Of a stretch of 64,000 nt of DNA, positions 12,601-25,105 are shown one piece after another (position 1 is the first letter of the stretch; every line of letters starts with the position of its first letter). Source of the stretch: Gossypium raimondii (Eukaryota; Streptophyta; Magnoliopsida; Malvales; Malvaceae). The position numbers and the translations under genes were made by a program. The notes under the pieces are model-generated. The model had not been told where the DNA came from and did no database searches. It saw only the letters and a list, made by a program, of their open reading frames with translations. The stretch lies in contig NC_068576.1 in the NCBI RefSeq assembly GCF_025698545.1, positions 14,578,028-14,642,027 on the forward strand. Direction: 5' to 3'.

Positions 12601-15553
12601 AAATGTAAGCTTGATTGCCCAATTTTGATTCACTTCCACATCTAGCACTAATGTATTTTGGTTAATGTACTTTGACAAAAGTAATAGCGTAATGTATATC
12701 TCTAGCTAAACATGAAAAGCACAATACATAATCTAAAAACAAAAATGTAATGGGCCATCCACAACACCTGTATTTTGCTAAACCATGAATGAACAAGAGT
12801 GACAAAGTCCTCACAAGTACTTGAACCATCAGAGCTACATAGAGATCTTTCCAGGATTTCATCAGGGCTCTGCAAATTAAATTTTGAATAATCTCATATT
12901 CAAAGAAGCATTAAAAAGAATCGTACAACGACAGAACAATATTCAATGCATGAAAACACCAAAAGAATCCTACAAGGACACCATATACAGAAAACTGAAA
13001 GAAATAATAAGCAATTCAAAAGGGCAGTATCTAATCTAAGCTTGCTCCCAAACATTACACTTTATGGAATATGGACCCATTAAAAAAACAGACAAGAAAC
13101 CAAAGTATCAATCAAATAACATTAAGGCCTATAGTCAATAGCCAATGGCAAGGATTAAATTCAAGCACATTATAGGAAACTAATAAATACAATTGTCAAA
13201 TTAAAGGCAGTATAGACAGAAAAAACTTCATTTGCCACTCAAATCTTGTCTCTTGCAGCCACTTCATGTCATACATATATGCACGTTGGTACTACTGCAC
13301 ATATATTAATAATTGAGTAATCAATGAAAATTAACAGGGTCAACAACGAATGCTAAATTTAACTAGGCTTGCAATTTTGGAACTAGTTTGACCTCAAAAC
13401 ATGTCCAATCATTCCTGTGAAATATTCTGGTTAAGCTTCTACAAGTGAATATGCCCATATCCTAAAGCACAATATCAAATTTAGTATCTAAATTTTATTT
13501 TCTTGAAAAGATATATTTGCAGCAGCCAAAGTTGCACTAGTGCAATTTAGAGAACATTACTCATCGATATCATCAATTAGCCAGTTTAATAGAAAAAGCA
13601 TACCAAAGGCACAAAAGATATTTTCAAATTGATTAAAGAAAAGATTCACCAGTTTAGTCAGCCTTAGAATAAAAGCAAATAAGTTCCTATACATAAAAGA
13701 TACTTAAAGTTTCTGTTTTGCTAAAACCACCAGTTTCATGACATAATTCACACAACAAAGTTTCCCATTTTATGAAAATATATAGAGATAGGCAGAATTT
13801 AGGAGGAATAAAACATGATTTATGACCAAGAATAGTTCTGCATCATATAAAGTTATAGAATATCATACAAGTAAAAACTTGAGCATATTCCCCTAGTTAG
13901 TTTATGTTTAATAAACAATATATAAATTAAGATCTCGAGTTAATTTCCAGTAAAATTTACCGACCATAAATGAGCTAACAAAAGCATGAGAATGTGTCCC
14001 ACGAAGAGGTATACCGAATAACCTCCCAGCTGCAACATTGCTGGTCAAAACACAACATAAAAACAGAAGCACACCAACTGAAATATTAGCTTAGATCAAG
14101 ACTCCACATTAGTTAAGAATAAACAAGAATCATAAGCTCTGAATAGCTTCAAGATCAGCAGAGGAAAAACATTAATTTTACTAAAGGAAAACATGAAAGC
14201 AGTGCAAAACAGGATACAAATACTCAGCAAACCACCTTGTTGCATCAAAACCTCCAATATAGCAATACTTTGATGCCCCTATAGCTCCATCAGGTCCCTG
14301 TGTTTAACATGAGTGGAAATATTTCACAAAGAGAAACTCAGATATTGACACTTCAAACAAGGGGGAAAATTCATTAACCTGAGCCCTTCGAAGCCCAAAC
14401 TCAAACAACATTTTAGATTGTCCAGCAACAAGTCTATGTCTAGCCGCATTTGTAGTCACTAAGGATGCAAAATTCACAAGGTTCAGAACTGGAGTCTCCA
14501 GCAATTGAACCACCTAAAAACAACAAATTCAAATACAGAGAAAAGGCAAGATGTAAAACGAAGGAGCCTAAAACAAATACCAAATTCAAGACAAACTGAT
14601 GGGACCAAAATATTTAGTTAAAGCGTACTCACAGCGACTGGCCCTTCAAGTCTAAGTAGGGGAACCTTTGGGAAAACAACTGTTCCCTCTGAAATAGCAT
14701 ACACTTCAACATCAGAGCAGTCTATTTCTCTTAAATAATTCAAAAAGCCTTCCTGCCATTTGCAAAGACAATGAATGAGCTAACCACTAAATATACAAGA
14801 AAAGGTCGGAAAAGAAATGATCTACAACCAGAATCTCATTACTTGAATCCTCTATAACTTAGTTTGGTTTACCTCACATGAACCAGGCAAGCTTTTATGG
14901 ATAAAGGAGACCTCTTCCTCAGTTAACTTGAAATTAGCAATGAGCTTTATGCATTCTTCCAAACCAGCAAACACTGTAAATTCACCACCAAACGGGTTCT
15001 TTCGGAAATATAGATCGAACCTGAATGCACGTTTTAAATTTTAAATCAAAAGCTCAAACATTCGATCTTTCCAAATGGAAATACTTTGAATTTTTCATTT
15101 CCGAAACTGACATGGAATAATTAAAATACCAATAGTTTAAAATTTTGATTTCTATTATTTAATGCTAAATGAACTAAATACCAACTTGAACATCATCGAA
15201 TGATAAAGTCAAAAGGAAAATAAGAAAGAAAAGGAAATCTAGCAGAAACAAGAAACTATAACTAACTACCTAACTAATAACAACATAGCAACCATAATCT
15301 ACATCCAAGCCGATTTTTCATAGTAGCCAAACAAAGCATAGATAAGAAAGCGAGAAAAAAAAAGAGATTTTATTCAAAATGAAAAGAAATTGGAAGAGTT
15401 GGAAAGTTACACGGCTCGTTCATTGTGTTTGCCGGCTTTCCAATAAGCGTAAGCCATGGTGAACTGATAAAGATCGGTAAGAAGAGGGGTGACCATGGGA
15501 TTGGTTGGGCCGTCCATGACCCGACCCGCATTTTGACTCGCTCTGGCCTCCAT
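9636..15553 (-). CDS. NAPRT1: Nicotinate phosphoribosyltransferase
   Basis: Fifteen exons, all GT-AG: 15553-15411, 15020-14873, 14752-14633, 14513-14379, 14297-14236, 14040-13965, 12869-12768, 12381-12265, 12160-12102, 11533-11359, 11239-11105, 10983-10885, 10331-10223, 9912-9800 and 9713-9636. The frame is open throughout, giving 556 residues, the usual length of plant NAPRT. The enzyme makes nicotinate mononucleotide from nicotinate and PRPP with ATP, the first step of the Preiss-Handler route to NAD. Diagnostic stretches are [18 protein letters not shown] near the N terminus, [18 protein letters not shown], the RGTHSHAF motif carrying the family's active-site histidine, [13 protein letters not shown] and ASNDLNEET. 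The start is the ATG of MEARASQ; upstream in-frame ATGs at 15589 and 15625 are in the likely leader. Intron 6 is the longest (about 1.1 kb). The intron after exon 11 has a (GA)n tract. Confidence 0.95.
11012..11035. repeat. (GA)n microsatellite in a NAPRT intron
   Basis: A run of about 11 GA dinucleotides lies in the intron between exons 11 and 12 of the NAPRT gene, just upstream of the exon 12 acceptor region on the minus strand. Confidence 0.85.
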
Positions 15554-16985
15554 TGTAATAAATAAAATCCTTCCGCCCGCCTGCATTTTATAGTGGTAGA
15601 GGAGGAGAGCAAGCGTGTGGCTCACGAGAGCATAAGAAGAAACAAGTACGAAAGTTGATGAGATGGAAATCGTATTTTGGTTTTTCTTTTTTCTGAGAGA
15701 AAATTGAGGAAAATAAAAAAAACTTTGGAATTGAATTAGATTCCAGCTAAATTGAAAAGGTTTAATATTTTAATTATTATTTTTTAAATATTATCTTAAA
15801 ATAAATAATCAATAATAAAAAAATGATTACAAGGAATTCAAAAATAGCGAAAAGTATAGCTGCTTAGTCAGCCTTTAAGAGCGTGACGTGCACAGATTGC
15901 CTTTTCTTTGCGGACCTTACAAATCTTCTCCATTTTATTGGAGCTTGGATGATTTGTCTTTTTATTAAAAAAAAAAAAAAAACTTTTATTAACTTCGAAA
16001 TAAGTGAACTTAAATGTCATTGTTAAAAATTTATTTTAACATATGATTGATTTGATGTTTTCGCTTTTTCTTTTATAGTTTCAATTTATGAATTAATTTA
16101 CTTTTCTAATTTAATTACAATTTCTTTTTAACTTTAAAGACTTTGGTTCAAATCGTTATAAAAGTATAACTCTATAATGTAAGAAATTTTTATTTTATTT
16201 CAATGTTTCTATTAGATAAAAATAGAAATGGATAAATTTTGATTTTATATATGAATTTTTATTTAATTCAGCAGACCATTAGCACAATTATCAAAAATTA
16301 AAATTGTATGTGCGTATGTTGTACGGTTGCACCCCGTCAAATATGTGACTATGGAAGAATTTCCAAGAAAACGCAGATTTAGAAATTTGAACACATTTTT
16401 GGAATTTCCAGGATTGGAGAATTAAAGAAAATATTAAACGTCTATATATCCTTTTGACTTTCCTTACCAAGCTCTTTGCCTCATAAAAACGAAATTAAGT
16501 AATTATAAACATATCAATAGTTTAAATTTTGAAATATGAAAGGATAAAATAAAGTTTTATAGGTCATTCACTTTTTCCATTCAATTAAGTCTCTTATTAA
16601 CCATTTTATCTTTCATCACATTCACCATTAAAATCAATTGATTTACTCTTCTATTTTCTTATAAAAATTATAAAAATATTAAAATTATATAAACTTATAA
16701 AAATCAAAATCATAAAAATTTATAAATTTTATAAAATTTTATAATATGTTCTATTAAATTATAAAATATATTTAAAATTTATAAAAAATTAGAAATTATA
16801 AAAGAAATCATTTAAACCCCTAAATCACAATGACCACATAACATCAAACCAATTGTTGAATAATGGGAATAGTTATCAGATTGTTAGGGTCATTTTCATG
16901 TTGATAAAATGTTCTCGATCTTCCACAAATAAAACGATAATTGTGAGACCTTCTCCTTTTTATTGATAAATTATTTTTTAATTTT
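15554..16985. other. NAPRT 5' flank and AT-rich spacer
   Basis: The first about 130 bp are probably NAPRT leader and promoter. The remainder is strongly AT-rich (for example TAAAAATTATAAAAATATTAAAATTATATAAAC-type sequence at 16660-16800), with no coding similarity and no clear element boundary. Confidence 0.5.
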
Positions 16986-16989
16986 ATGT

Positions 16990-17550
16990 TGAGTCAAACC
17001 CGAACTATGCAACGAACACGAATGAAAATCGAGGAAATTGGACATGTACAAACATTTACATGGAAAAATCCTTCCGAAGAGGATAAAAAACCACGAGCAA
17101 ATAAAACTTCACTAAAATGGAAAAACCGAAAAGGGGAGTATAAGATGGAGAAACAAATAAAGCTTGAACCCGAATACAAAGATTCCCCAAAATTCACACA
17201 AACTCTCTCTTAATTTTGTTGTTGTTATTCTAAACTATATGCGGTTGCTAAGAGACCTATTTATAGGTTGAATTTCGTGTACAAATATTACTAAAACATC
17301 TATTGAATAATCAGAGTTAGACTGGAAAAATATAGCAGAGTTTAACCAGGAGAAGAAACCTGGTTGAGTAGGGAACACATCGCCACATCGTGATGTCACT
17401 ATCAGCTCATCGGGACATCCATATTTGCGTCATCAAGACATGGTGTTACTTCTCATCAGGACATCATAGTCACATCGTCGAGATGACGACTCTTTCTCTT
17501 CACGATGTCAACTATGTTTCATCTAAAATGCGAAGCACACTTACAAATGC
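16990..17550 (-). mobile_element. Ty1/copia LTR (3' LTR of the degraded copia element)
   Basis: Read on the minus strand this lies directly after the copia pol remnant, beyond a purine-rich CAAGGTGGG tract. It contains promoter/R-region features (CCTATAAATAGG at about 17260) and a GGATTTTTCCATGTAAATG motif typical of plant copia LTR ends. A clearly homologous sequence lies at 47.4-48.1 kb, in the same orientation. Both boundaries are approximate. Confidence 0.6.
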
Positions 17551-18306
17551 CCACCTTGACTCGTATTTTCAAAACGCCTTCTTTGCCAAGCCCCGCCAAA
17601 GACCTAACTTGATCTCTGTCGAATGCTTACCAAGTCCAAACAATGCCTAAACTTGGAAATTGGAAGACTCTTTATCATTATGTCTTCTAGATTGTTCTTT
17701 GTGACGATTTTGTGAATCTGAACATCTCATTGAGCGATCACCTCTCGAATAAAGCGATACCAAATATCTATATGTTTTGTTCTTTCGTGATGCATCTAAT
17801 CTTTCGTGAGATGTATGGCACTTTAACTATCGCAATATACCACAGTTTTGTCATTTTTATCAACCAGTTCCCCGAATAGACCTCTTAACCAAATGGTCTC
17901 TTTCACAGCCTCTTTGATAGTTATATATTCATCTTCAGTATTTGATAAAGCCACGGTGGCTTGAAAGGTGGCTTTCAAACTAATAGTGTTATTTTCCAAA
18001 AGTGAACAGATAACCTATGAGAGATCTTTTTTTGTCTAGGTCTCCAGCATAATCTGAATGAACATAGCCGACTAGACTTTCTAAACATCTTTCGAATTCC
18101 AAACAAGTACTAGAAGTCCCTCTTAAATATCTTAGAATCCACTTAACAACTTGCTAGTGTAATTTGTCAGGTTTGACAATATATCTACTTACTACACTAA
18201 CAACATGTGAAATATCGGGACAAGTACAAACCATTGGATACATTAGGCTCCTGACTACACTAAAATAGGGAACCAATGACATATACCTTTCTTTGTCTTT
18301 GGTTTG
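17551..18306 (-). pseudogene. Ty1/copia pol remnant (end of RT to RNase H)
   Basis: Minus-strand translation gives the C-terminal copia polyprotein. Motifs include SLMYPMVCTCPDISH, YAGDLDKKRSLIGY, the RNase H stretch ALSNTEDEY (family form ALSTTEAEY), VVYCDS-SAIHL and HHERTKHIDIWY, ending at KHCLDL near the LTR. In-frame stops interrupt it at several sites. Three sit where a Trp or Gln codon is expected (LH*QVVKW, CDS*SAIHL, KD*MHHE), consistent with C-to-T decay. A frameshift lies near FGK/ATFQ. Only the end of the polyprotein remains; the upstream part stops at 18306, next to the primer-binding-like region of another LTR. It is dead; no product is expected. Confidence 0.85.
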
Positions 18307-18339
18307 TGGTGAATCTGAAGTTGAAAGTCTGAAGCAGGC

Positions 18340-18356
18340 AGCTGACCGTCGCCAAA
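18340..18356 (-). other. Primer-binding-site-like sequence of the neighbouring LTR
   Basis: On the minus strand, TTTGGCGACGGTCAGCT immediately follows the putative end of the 18359-19758 LTR. It resembles the TGGCGCCGTTGCC-type site of Tat/Athila gypsy elements, with changes. This makes 18359 the 3' edge of the LTR. Confidence 0.45.
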
Positions 18357-18358
18357 CG

Positions 18359-19758
18359 TGAGAACATTTGGACAGAAAATATTGCAGCAAAAGATATGAA
18401 AATAAGACAACAGTGTTTGCAAGTATACGAGTCAAATTGTAATATAGATGTGTACAATGAAACACAAGAAAGTATTTTGAGGATCAAACCTAATGGAGGA
18501 CGAATTAATCCGAAACCTACCTCTATAATAATAAGTCTAAATAGTAATAATTAAAATCTATATTACGACAATCAATAACTGAGATAAAGATCATAACCAA
18601 AATTAAACTAAATTAAATAACAGAAAATAAATAAACAACTAAATCAGATCAACAGACAAAAGATTAACTAGTTTTAGTTGTTGTAGTTAACATTAGAATC
18701 TGAGTTTAATATGGAATTAACTATTAATTAACTAGTATTACCTATCGGCCTCTACTAATTAACTAATCGGCAGGTACTCGCTTATCTCCCGACTTTACTT
18801 TTCCTACTGGGATAAATCAATATTTACTCAACAAACCTATCTCCCGACCTCTTTTAACCTATATTACTTCTTAGGTTCGTCAATCCTAGGGTTTGAGCAT
18901 ACATGATTTAAAACCAATTAATCCATTTGGGAAACCCATACTCTTCTGTTAATTACTCCCACATCCACTAATTAATCTTCCTAGAGACTTAGCCTCTTTA
19001 GATCTAGATGTCATAACTCTTAGGTTGAATTTAAAGATGTAAAAGAACACAAATAAATCAAATAAGAGAAAGGTAAGAAATTAATGAATTGATTGAATCG
19101 AATGTGATTGGAGTGGCGTAATCTCGTAATCATTAATAGATCTTAATGTTTGCAAATGAACATTAAAATAAATTATCTAATACTTTAATTGAAAAGACTT
19201 AGGTTCAACCCAAACCTAGTTGAAAAGATCAAAATTATTTCGAAATGGAAAGGAGAATAAACTTAAAACTTAAATCTACTAACTACAACTCCTAAAAGCT
19301 TGCCCACATGTTGGAAATAGTCTTACTATTTATATTAATGTTTGGAAGCCCTAATCCCGAAAATAATTGATTGCGCGAATAATTTTAACCTTTACGGCAC
19401 TTGTGTCCCACGTTCAGCCCTGTGTCGCGACACGATAGTGATTTTCGAAGCTAGGAGTTCCAGCTTCTTGTGTTGCATCTTGGGAACTCGTACTCTACTC
19501 AGGTTTCATCCATGAGGCTGTTGAGTTGCTAAATACACATCCTGCACACTCAATTAAACAAATTAAAACTACCTAAATCCCTAATTGGCCTAATATGTCA
19601 ACTAACATCAAGTATTGCGTAAAAATGCTTATTTTGCAAATAATTAAACCTAAATTGCGAAAGCTGAAAATGCGATAATTAATTATAAAACAACTAGAAA
19701 ACAAGCCTCCTAAGTGACGTAATGTACTAAAACTACCACCATGTTTTGCGACAGATCA
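18359..19758 (-). mobile_element. Tat/Athila-like gypsy LTR, about 1.4 kb
   Basis: On the minus strand the LTR starts TGATCTGTCGCAAAACATGG at 19758, directly after a GACAAGCAAAAACTTAAGTG tract and purine-rich GTGGGGG. It ends CA at 18359 before a PBS-like motif. Its start (GATCTG-CAC-), its middle (CTTGTTTTCTAGTTGTTTTAT) and its end (GTTTCATTGTA...CGTATACTTG) all match the two LTR copies at 42.2 and 45.1 kb. Both sides look like element-internal sequence, so the LTR may belong to two recombined copies. No flanking duplication was found. Confidence 0.65.
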
Positions 19759-21027
19759 ATTACCCCCACACTTAAGTTTTTGCTTGTCCTAAAGTAAACA
19801 AAAAGAAAATGAAAAATGAAAAATAAACATGCAAGAAAAGAAGATGAACTTGAACCAGTTTGGTACACGAAATTGGATCGAAGCATTAACACTAGGGAAA
19901 ATTTGCTAAATATATAATTCTAGCTATAAAATTAAACAACTTAGAATTATTTACATTCAAACCAATTAGTTCAAAACATTATAAAGAAAATAAGTTAAAG
20001 AAATTAAACATAAAATTCTATCAAAATGTACACACGAATATGACATTTATGAGTGAAGAATCCAATTAGTTCAATTTTTTCCTACTCATATTTTATTCAT
20101 GCTTTGAACTCTAATACAATATTTATAAGCATAAGCACTTACGAGTTTTTGTGCCAATATGAGTGAGATTTTTCTCAATTTCTCATATTTTTATTACACT
20201 GTGAACACTCAACACTCTCTTGGCTTTTATTTCGTTCTATGCTTTTATCACACTTGCAATGCTTTTAACCTTCACAATGCTTTTGTTCCTACAATTCATT
20301 TTAATTTAAGCATGTGCTTGTAAAGATTATGCTTATTATACTGCACCATTTCAATAACCATGACTTTATTTGTTGAGTATTTTAATTCAAACATCCTATA
20401 ATTCAACAAGCATAAATGCCTATTCGTATCTACCTTTACTATATGGTATATTTAATTTATTTTTCCTATTTACAATTTAATAAATTGAACTAATTAGTCT
20501 AAATATAAACAACCTAAGTTATTTATTTTACGCCAAATTTATAATTTAAACAATCAACCTATGTACATGCTCCTAACCAATCACTTGTATTTCTACAAGC
20601 TCAAGAATATAGAAAAACACAAAAGAAAAAATTTTAACTAATAAACTGAAAGCGAAACAAAGAAAAAAAATTGAACTAATAAACTGAAAACGAAACAAAA
20701 CAAATAAAAATTTAAAAATTTTTCTATGTCACCCCCCACACTTTAGTTGACACATTGTCACTAAAGTGCAAATAATAAATAAATGAAAAATATTACTCGA
20801 TAAACTTGAAAAGTCCTCAGATATTGGTAGGTGGCCTCCTCTTTGCGAATGAAGATCGAATATTGTGGTGCCGGCAAAAATTGTGGGGATCCTACATAAA
20901 AAAATTACAATTATAATCTACCTAAAAAATCTAATCCTAAAAATTAAAATTTTCCAACCAAATAAAAAGAAAATATTCAAGTCTTCAAACAAATAATAAT
21001 TAATTCCGAAAGTAAAAATTAATTTTT
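19759..21027 (-). mobile_element. Non-coding 3' internal region of a Tat/Athila-like element
   Basis: AT-rich DNA upstream (minus-strand sense) of the LTR at 18359-19758. It contains a polypurine-like GTGTGGGGG tract abutting the LTR and a second TAAAGTGTGGGGGGTGACA tract at about 20730-20750. No open frame with retroelement motifs remains. The right boundary is set by the different LTR-type terminus at 21028. Confidence 0.4.
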
Positions 21028-22423
21028 TGTGGCGCCCCAAACTCGATCGGGACGGTCTGACTCGAATCTGAAACGTCACATTAGTCACTTGTGTGACTCT
21101 CCTCACAGCCACCAATTACATCACAGAACCACCAATCATACCATACAGATAGATGCATAGCAATCAATCATCAAGAAAAAGTAAACATACGAACCCTAGA
21201 ATCATGCTCTCTAACAAAAACATAAAAAAATCAATTAGGGGTAATCTCGTCATTTTATATTCATCATGTGAATGCTTGTAAAACATCAAATTTTACATTC
21301 ATACATACAATAGAGTATTAATGGAGACAATATCTAAAAGAATCATTTAAACCAGATAAGGAAAATTCATTTGATTTTAAAACAAAGATTTAAGGACTAA
21401 TTCGTAAATTTAGTAAAATATATAGAAAAACCTTTTTACAAAATTAAGAGTAAAATTATGAAATTAAACATATGAGACTTAATCATGCAAAATTTCATAG
21501 CAATTCATGACATTTAAGGACTCCAATTTCATTGCATAAAAATCAGGACTTAATTGTAAAAGTAACAAAATATGCCCAAATCACATAGCCTGCCACATCG
21601 TGACGGCGTGATTACTATGTCACGACATTTTTTGGAAAGGGTCCTTCTTATCGACAACACGATAAACAGTGTCCCGATGACAATCCCTCGTCGTAACGTT
21701 GATTATAAGTCATCGTGACGTCGTCTGCAATTTCTACAGAAACAGCCTAGCAACTTGCATATGACACTTTGACACTAAACTAGACATACCATTTCATGTT
21801 TTCATGCCAATTTCCCTATTCTAACATGTCATATAACATGCATAGGTCATTTAACACATGCTCAATTACACTAAAACATACATTGACATGCTTTGACCTT
21901 ATAGGCAAGTTGCTATGCTAACATGCTTTCCTAAAATTACAATTCAAATTACTCAACATGTCAAATTTGCATCTCATGCCTTTCTAAGTGCACTAATGGT
22001 TCAAAACATACCAAATGACCATTTAGAACTTGTCCAGGCATCCAACATCCAAATTAATCATCTACATCAATAATTCACTAACAAACAACATAATAATCAT
22101 CATGCAACTTAAGCCAACATATCATGCATATTCAAGCATTATTCCAAACAATCATTGAACCACAAACCAATAATAAATGTCCTTTAAATAGTCTTTAAAA
22201 GTCTTTTTTACAAACCAACAAAAACATGAAGTCTAATCTCTCAATTATGGTCCCATGTTGCCTTCTTTATTGTAGTTGAAAACACAACACATATTTAAAG
22301 GAAGCACATGTGAATAAGATTATATTTTCTGAAATATTATGTTTTACCGATTTAATTAACTGGCAGCATGTACCAACGAACCAGGTTTTATGTAAGTTTG
22401 GCCAACCCTGTTCGTAGTTCTGT
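21028..22423 (-). mobile_element. Truncated gypsy LTR end (left half of an interrupted repeat)
   Basis: It starts TGTGGCGCCCCAAACTCG, the inverted form of a typical gypsy LTR 3' end, and about 75 bp match (inverted, imperfectly) the sequence ending at 26152. The cotton-LTR-like CATCGTGACG / TGTCACGACA stretch lies at 21590-21730. A solo LTR is inserted at 22424. No coding domain is seen. Confidence 0.5.
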
Positions 22424-25100
22424 TGTAACACCTCTAACCCATATCCGTAACCGGAATAAGGTTTCAAAGCATTACTAAAGCTTATCGATCAAACAGACTT
22501 AAATTACGAACATTTTTATCATATTATAATCATATCAAAAATAAATTAAACTCATACATATAGTCCCTTAATTGAGCCCTCGATGCTCAAAATACACGTT
22601 AGAAATAAATCGAGACTAATTTGGAAACTCAGAGAATTTTTCGAAAATATTAAAAATTTTCAAAGCTGCAGGGTTCACACGCCCATGTGGTCAGGCTGTG
22701 TGTCTCACATGGTCCAGTCACATGCCCGTGTGTCTGGCCGTGTAGACTCAAAATGTACCTTTAACAACAAGTTTACCATTCCCTGCAAGCTTGAACAATA
22801 AGCAACTCAAAAATCATTCGTTTAACAAATTCAAAGCACAATCAAACACATCCAAAATATGTCAAAACAATTATCCTAGGTGCCTAACCAATGTACCATC
22901 ATAAGTACCACAATTATATCATTTAAACATATTAATAAAACATCATTCAAATCCAATTTGTAAACATGCCAAATTCAATTTACTTTGCCTAATCCATGTT
23001 CATTTAAACATTAACTTAAACATGTCATAGCATGACCTCAACCATAAACACATATTATATGTATATAACAACTTATAATCCCATTTACTTTACAATCAAT
23101 CCATAAAATAATTATTATTTAGACACCCTAGGTACATGCTGACACAAAAGGAAAAACATCACCACGTTTGAGTTTGGGAACGTTGTTAGATGCTGAATCG
23201 ACGATCAAAATTTAGTACTTAACCTGCGCACGAAAAACAAAACCGTACGCTGAGTAAAACTCAGTGGTATTTCTATAATCCGAATATTTAAAGACAAGAT
23301 AATATAATATGTACATTTTAATTATAAGCACAATTGAATATTAAAACCACATTTATTTATACAATGACATTAGTCATTCAATATTCAACTCATAAATACA
23401 TCATTCATACCGTACTCAATTCTCATCATTTGCTATATAATAGTTTTTCACAATATGATACACATATCATTTAAAAACAATATTGTTCATTTCATATCCA
23501 ATTCATGAATACACAATTCATGTGTCTCAATCCATATTTCAATTCACTGTCTCATTTTCATTTCACATACAATATCATTTAATATCAATCATAATGGCAT
23601 TTCATTTAATTGCCCCTATTAACACGACTCAGACTCAAACGAATACACGGATCCAACCAAAACACATCAGTTTGGCACCCAGTGCCTCATCGGGTAATTC
23701 GAAGTAATAAATTGACACCTAGTGTCTCATCGGCTAAACTGAAGTAAATTGGCACCCAGTGCCTCATCGAATTAATCCGAAATAGTAAATTGACACCTAG
23801 TGTCTCATCGACTCGAAGTCGAATAAATTCCTAAACTCTTTCAATCCTACGGCATGTCATCTATATCCGACTCAGCCCGATACAGTTAATAGGGTTTAAT
23901 TTCACAATTCAAAAACAATCAATATCCAATATCAATTTTTCATATAATCACATATACATATGAATTCAATTCAATTCAATATCAAATGCCAAATACTCCC
24001 CTCAACCACTTACCATAAGCATTAAATCAAAATACAACAATTAATAATTAGATTCGGATTATAAAAATACAAACCAGAAATTTTGAGCTATTCCCCATCG
24101 ACTTTATCTTTTCCCTTTTTATTCGCGGATTCCGGTACGACGTTAGCTACGGAATTAAAACAATTAAAATTCATCAATACAACACAACACAATTCAATCT
24201 CATATTTAATATTTAAATTTTTACTCAATATTTGCCTAAATTTCAATTTAGTCCCTAAACCAAGACTAACTTTATTTCTTCACAATTAATCTTACATTTT
24301 CATACAAATTCTACTTTAAACTAAATTTAACTCCCTAATTTCACTTAAATTCCTAATTTTAAATTTTTCACAACTTAGTCCCTATTACTTAAAATTTACA
24401 ATTTATTCTACAATTCAATTCTTTTTCATTTCTAACTTAAAATCTATCAATTTAATCTGTAATACTAAAATTATTCAACATAAACATCACTTAAAAACTC
24501 AATAATTTCTAAAATTTTGACATGGGTCGGGTAGTATTTAATACGGATTCTAAAAACATAAAAATTATAAGAAAATGGACTAAATCGACTCACTAATTGA
24601 GCTTTAAACTTTGAAACCCTAATTTCTCCTTTCTTTCTTTCTCTTTTCTTTTCTTTCTTTCCTTTCTGTTTTCGTTTCTATCTTTTTTCTTTTTCTATTT
24701 CTTTTATCTATTTATTTGTTTTGTTTTATTATTATTTCATTTACTTATTATTATAATATAATATATATACTTAAATATTAAGTAAGTATAATTTATTAAT
24801 AAATATATGTATATAAATTTAACACATGTGGTCACCAACACCATCCACTTGTTGGAATAAGGCTTAATTGCTTCTTTAGTCCCTTTACTTTTTCTTTAAT
24901 CTATAATTCAACTTTCACTCTTTATGCAATTTAGTTCTTATACCTAACTACTCTTAATTCATGCAAATTTACCTAACCAAAACCTAATTAACTACACAAT
25001 TAACTTCGTAAATATTTTTAATAAATACTACGAGTCCATTTTACAAAAACAAAATCTCGAAAATATATTTTTCGACACCCGTGACTATCGGATCATTACA
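22424..25100 (-). mobile_element. Solo Ty3/gypsy LTR, 2677 bp, with 5-bp target duplication
   Basis: On the plus strand it reads TGTAACACCTCTAACCC at the left and ...GGATCATTACA at the right; in its own minus-strand sense it starts TGTAATGATCCGATAG and ends GGGTTAGAGGTGTTACA. Perfect 5-bp duplications TCTGT flank it (22419-22423 and 25101-25105). No polyprotein is present between the ends, so it is a solo LTR produced by LTR-LTR recombination. It contains a palindrome cluster (22672-22745), a 40-bp-unit minisatellite (23672-23815) and a pyrimidine-rich tract (about 24625-24720). It is inserted into an older LTR-like repeat. Confidence 0.9.
23672..23815. repeat. Minisatellite inside the solo LTR (four units of about 40 bp)
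   Basis: Four successive units alternate GGCACCCAGTGCCTCATCG and GACACCTAGTGTCTCATCG, starting at about 23672, 23711, 23749 and 23792. Each unit is itself a small inverted repeat (GGCAC..GTGCC or GACAC..GTGTC). The related LTR at 48231-50918 has GGCAC/GTG repeats in the equivalent region (49818-49935). Confidence 0.8.
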
Positions 25101-25105
25101 TCTGT

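Noticed and set aside
15554-15625. Upstream ATGs at 15625 and 15589 as NAPRT start sites
   Set aside because: The extra residues are unlike other NAPRT N termini; the ATG at 15553 gives the usual length and start. They could act as alternative starts but are not supported.
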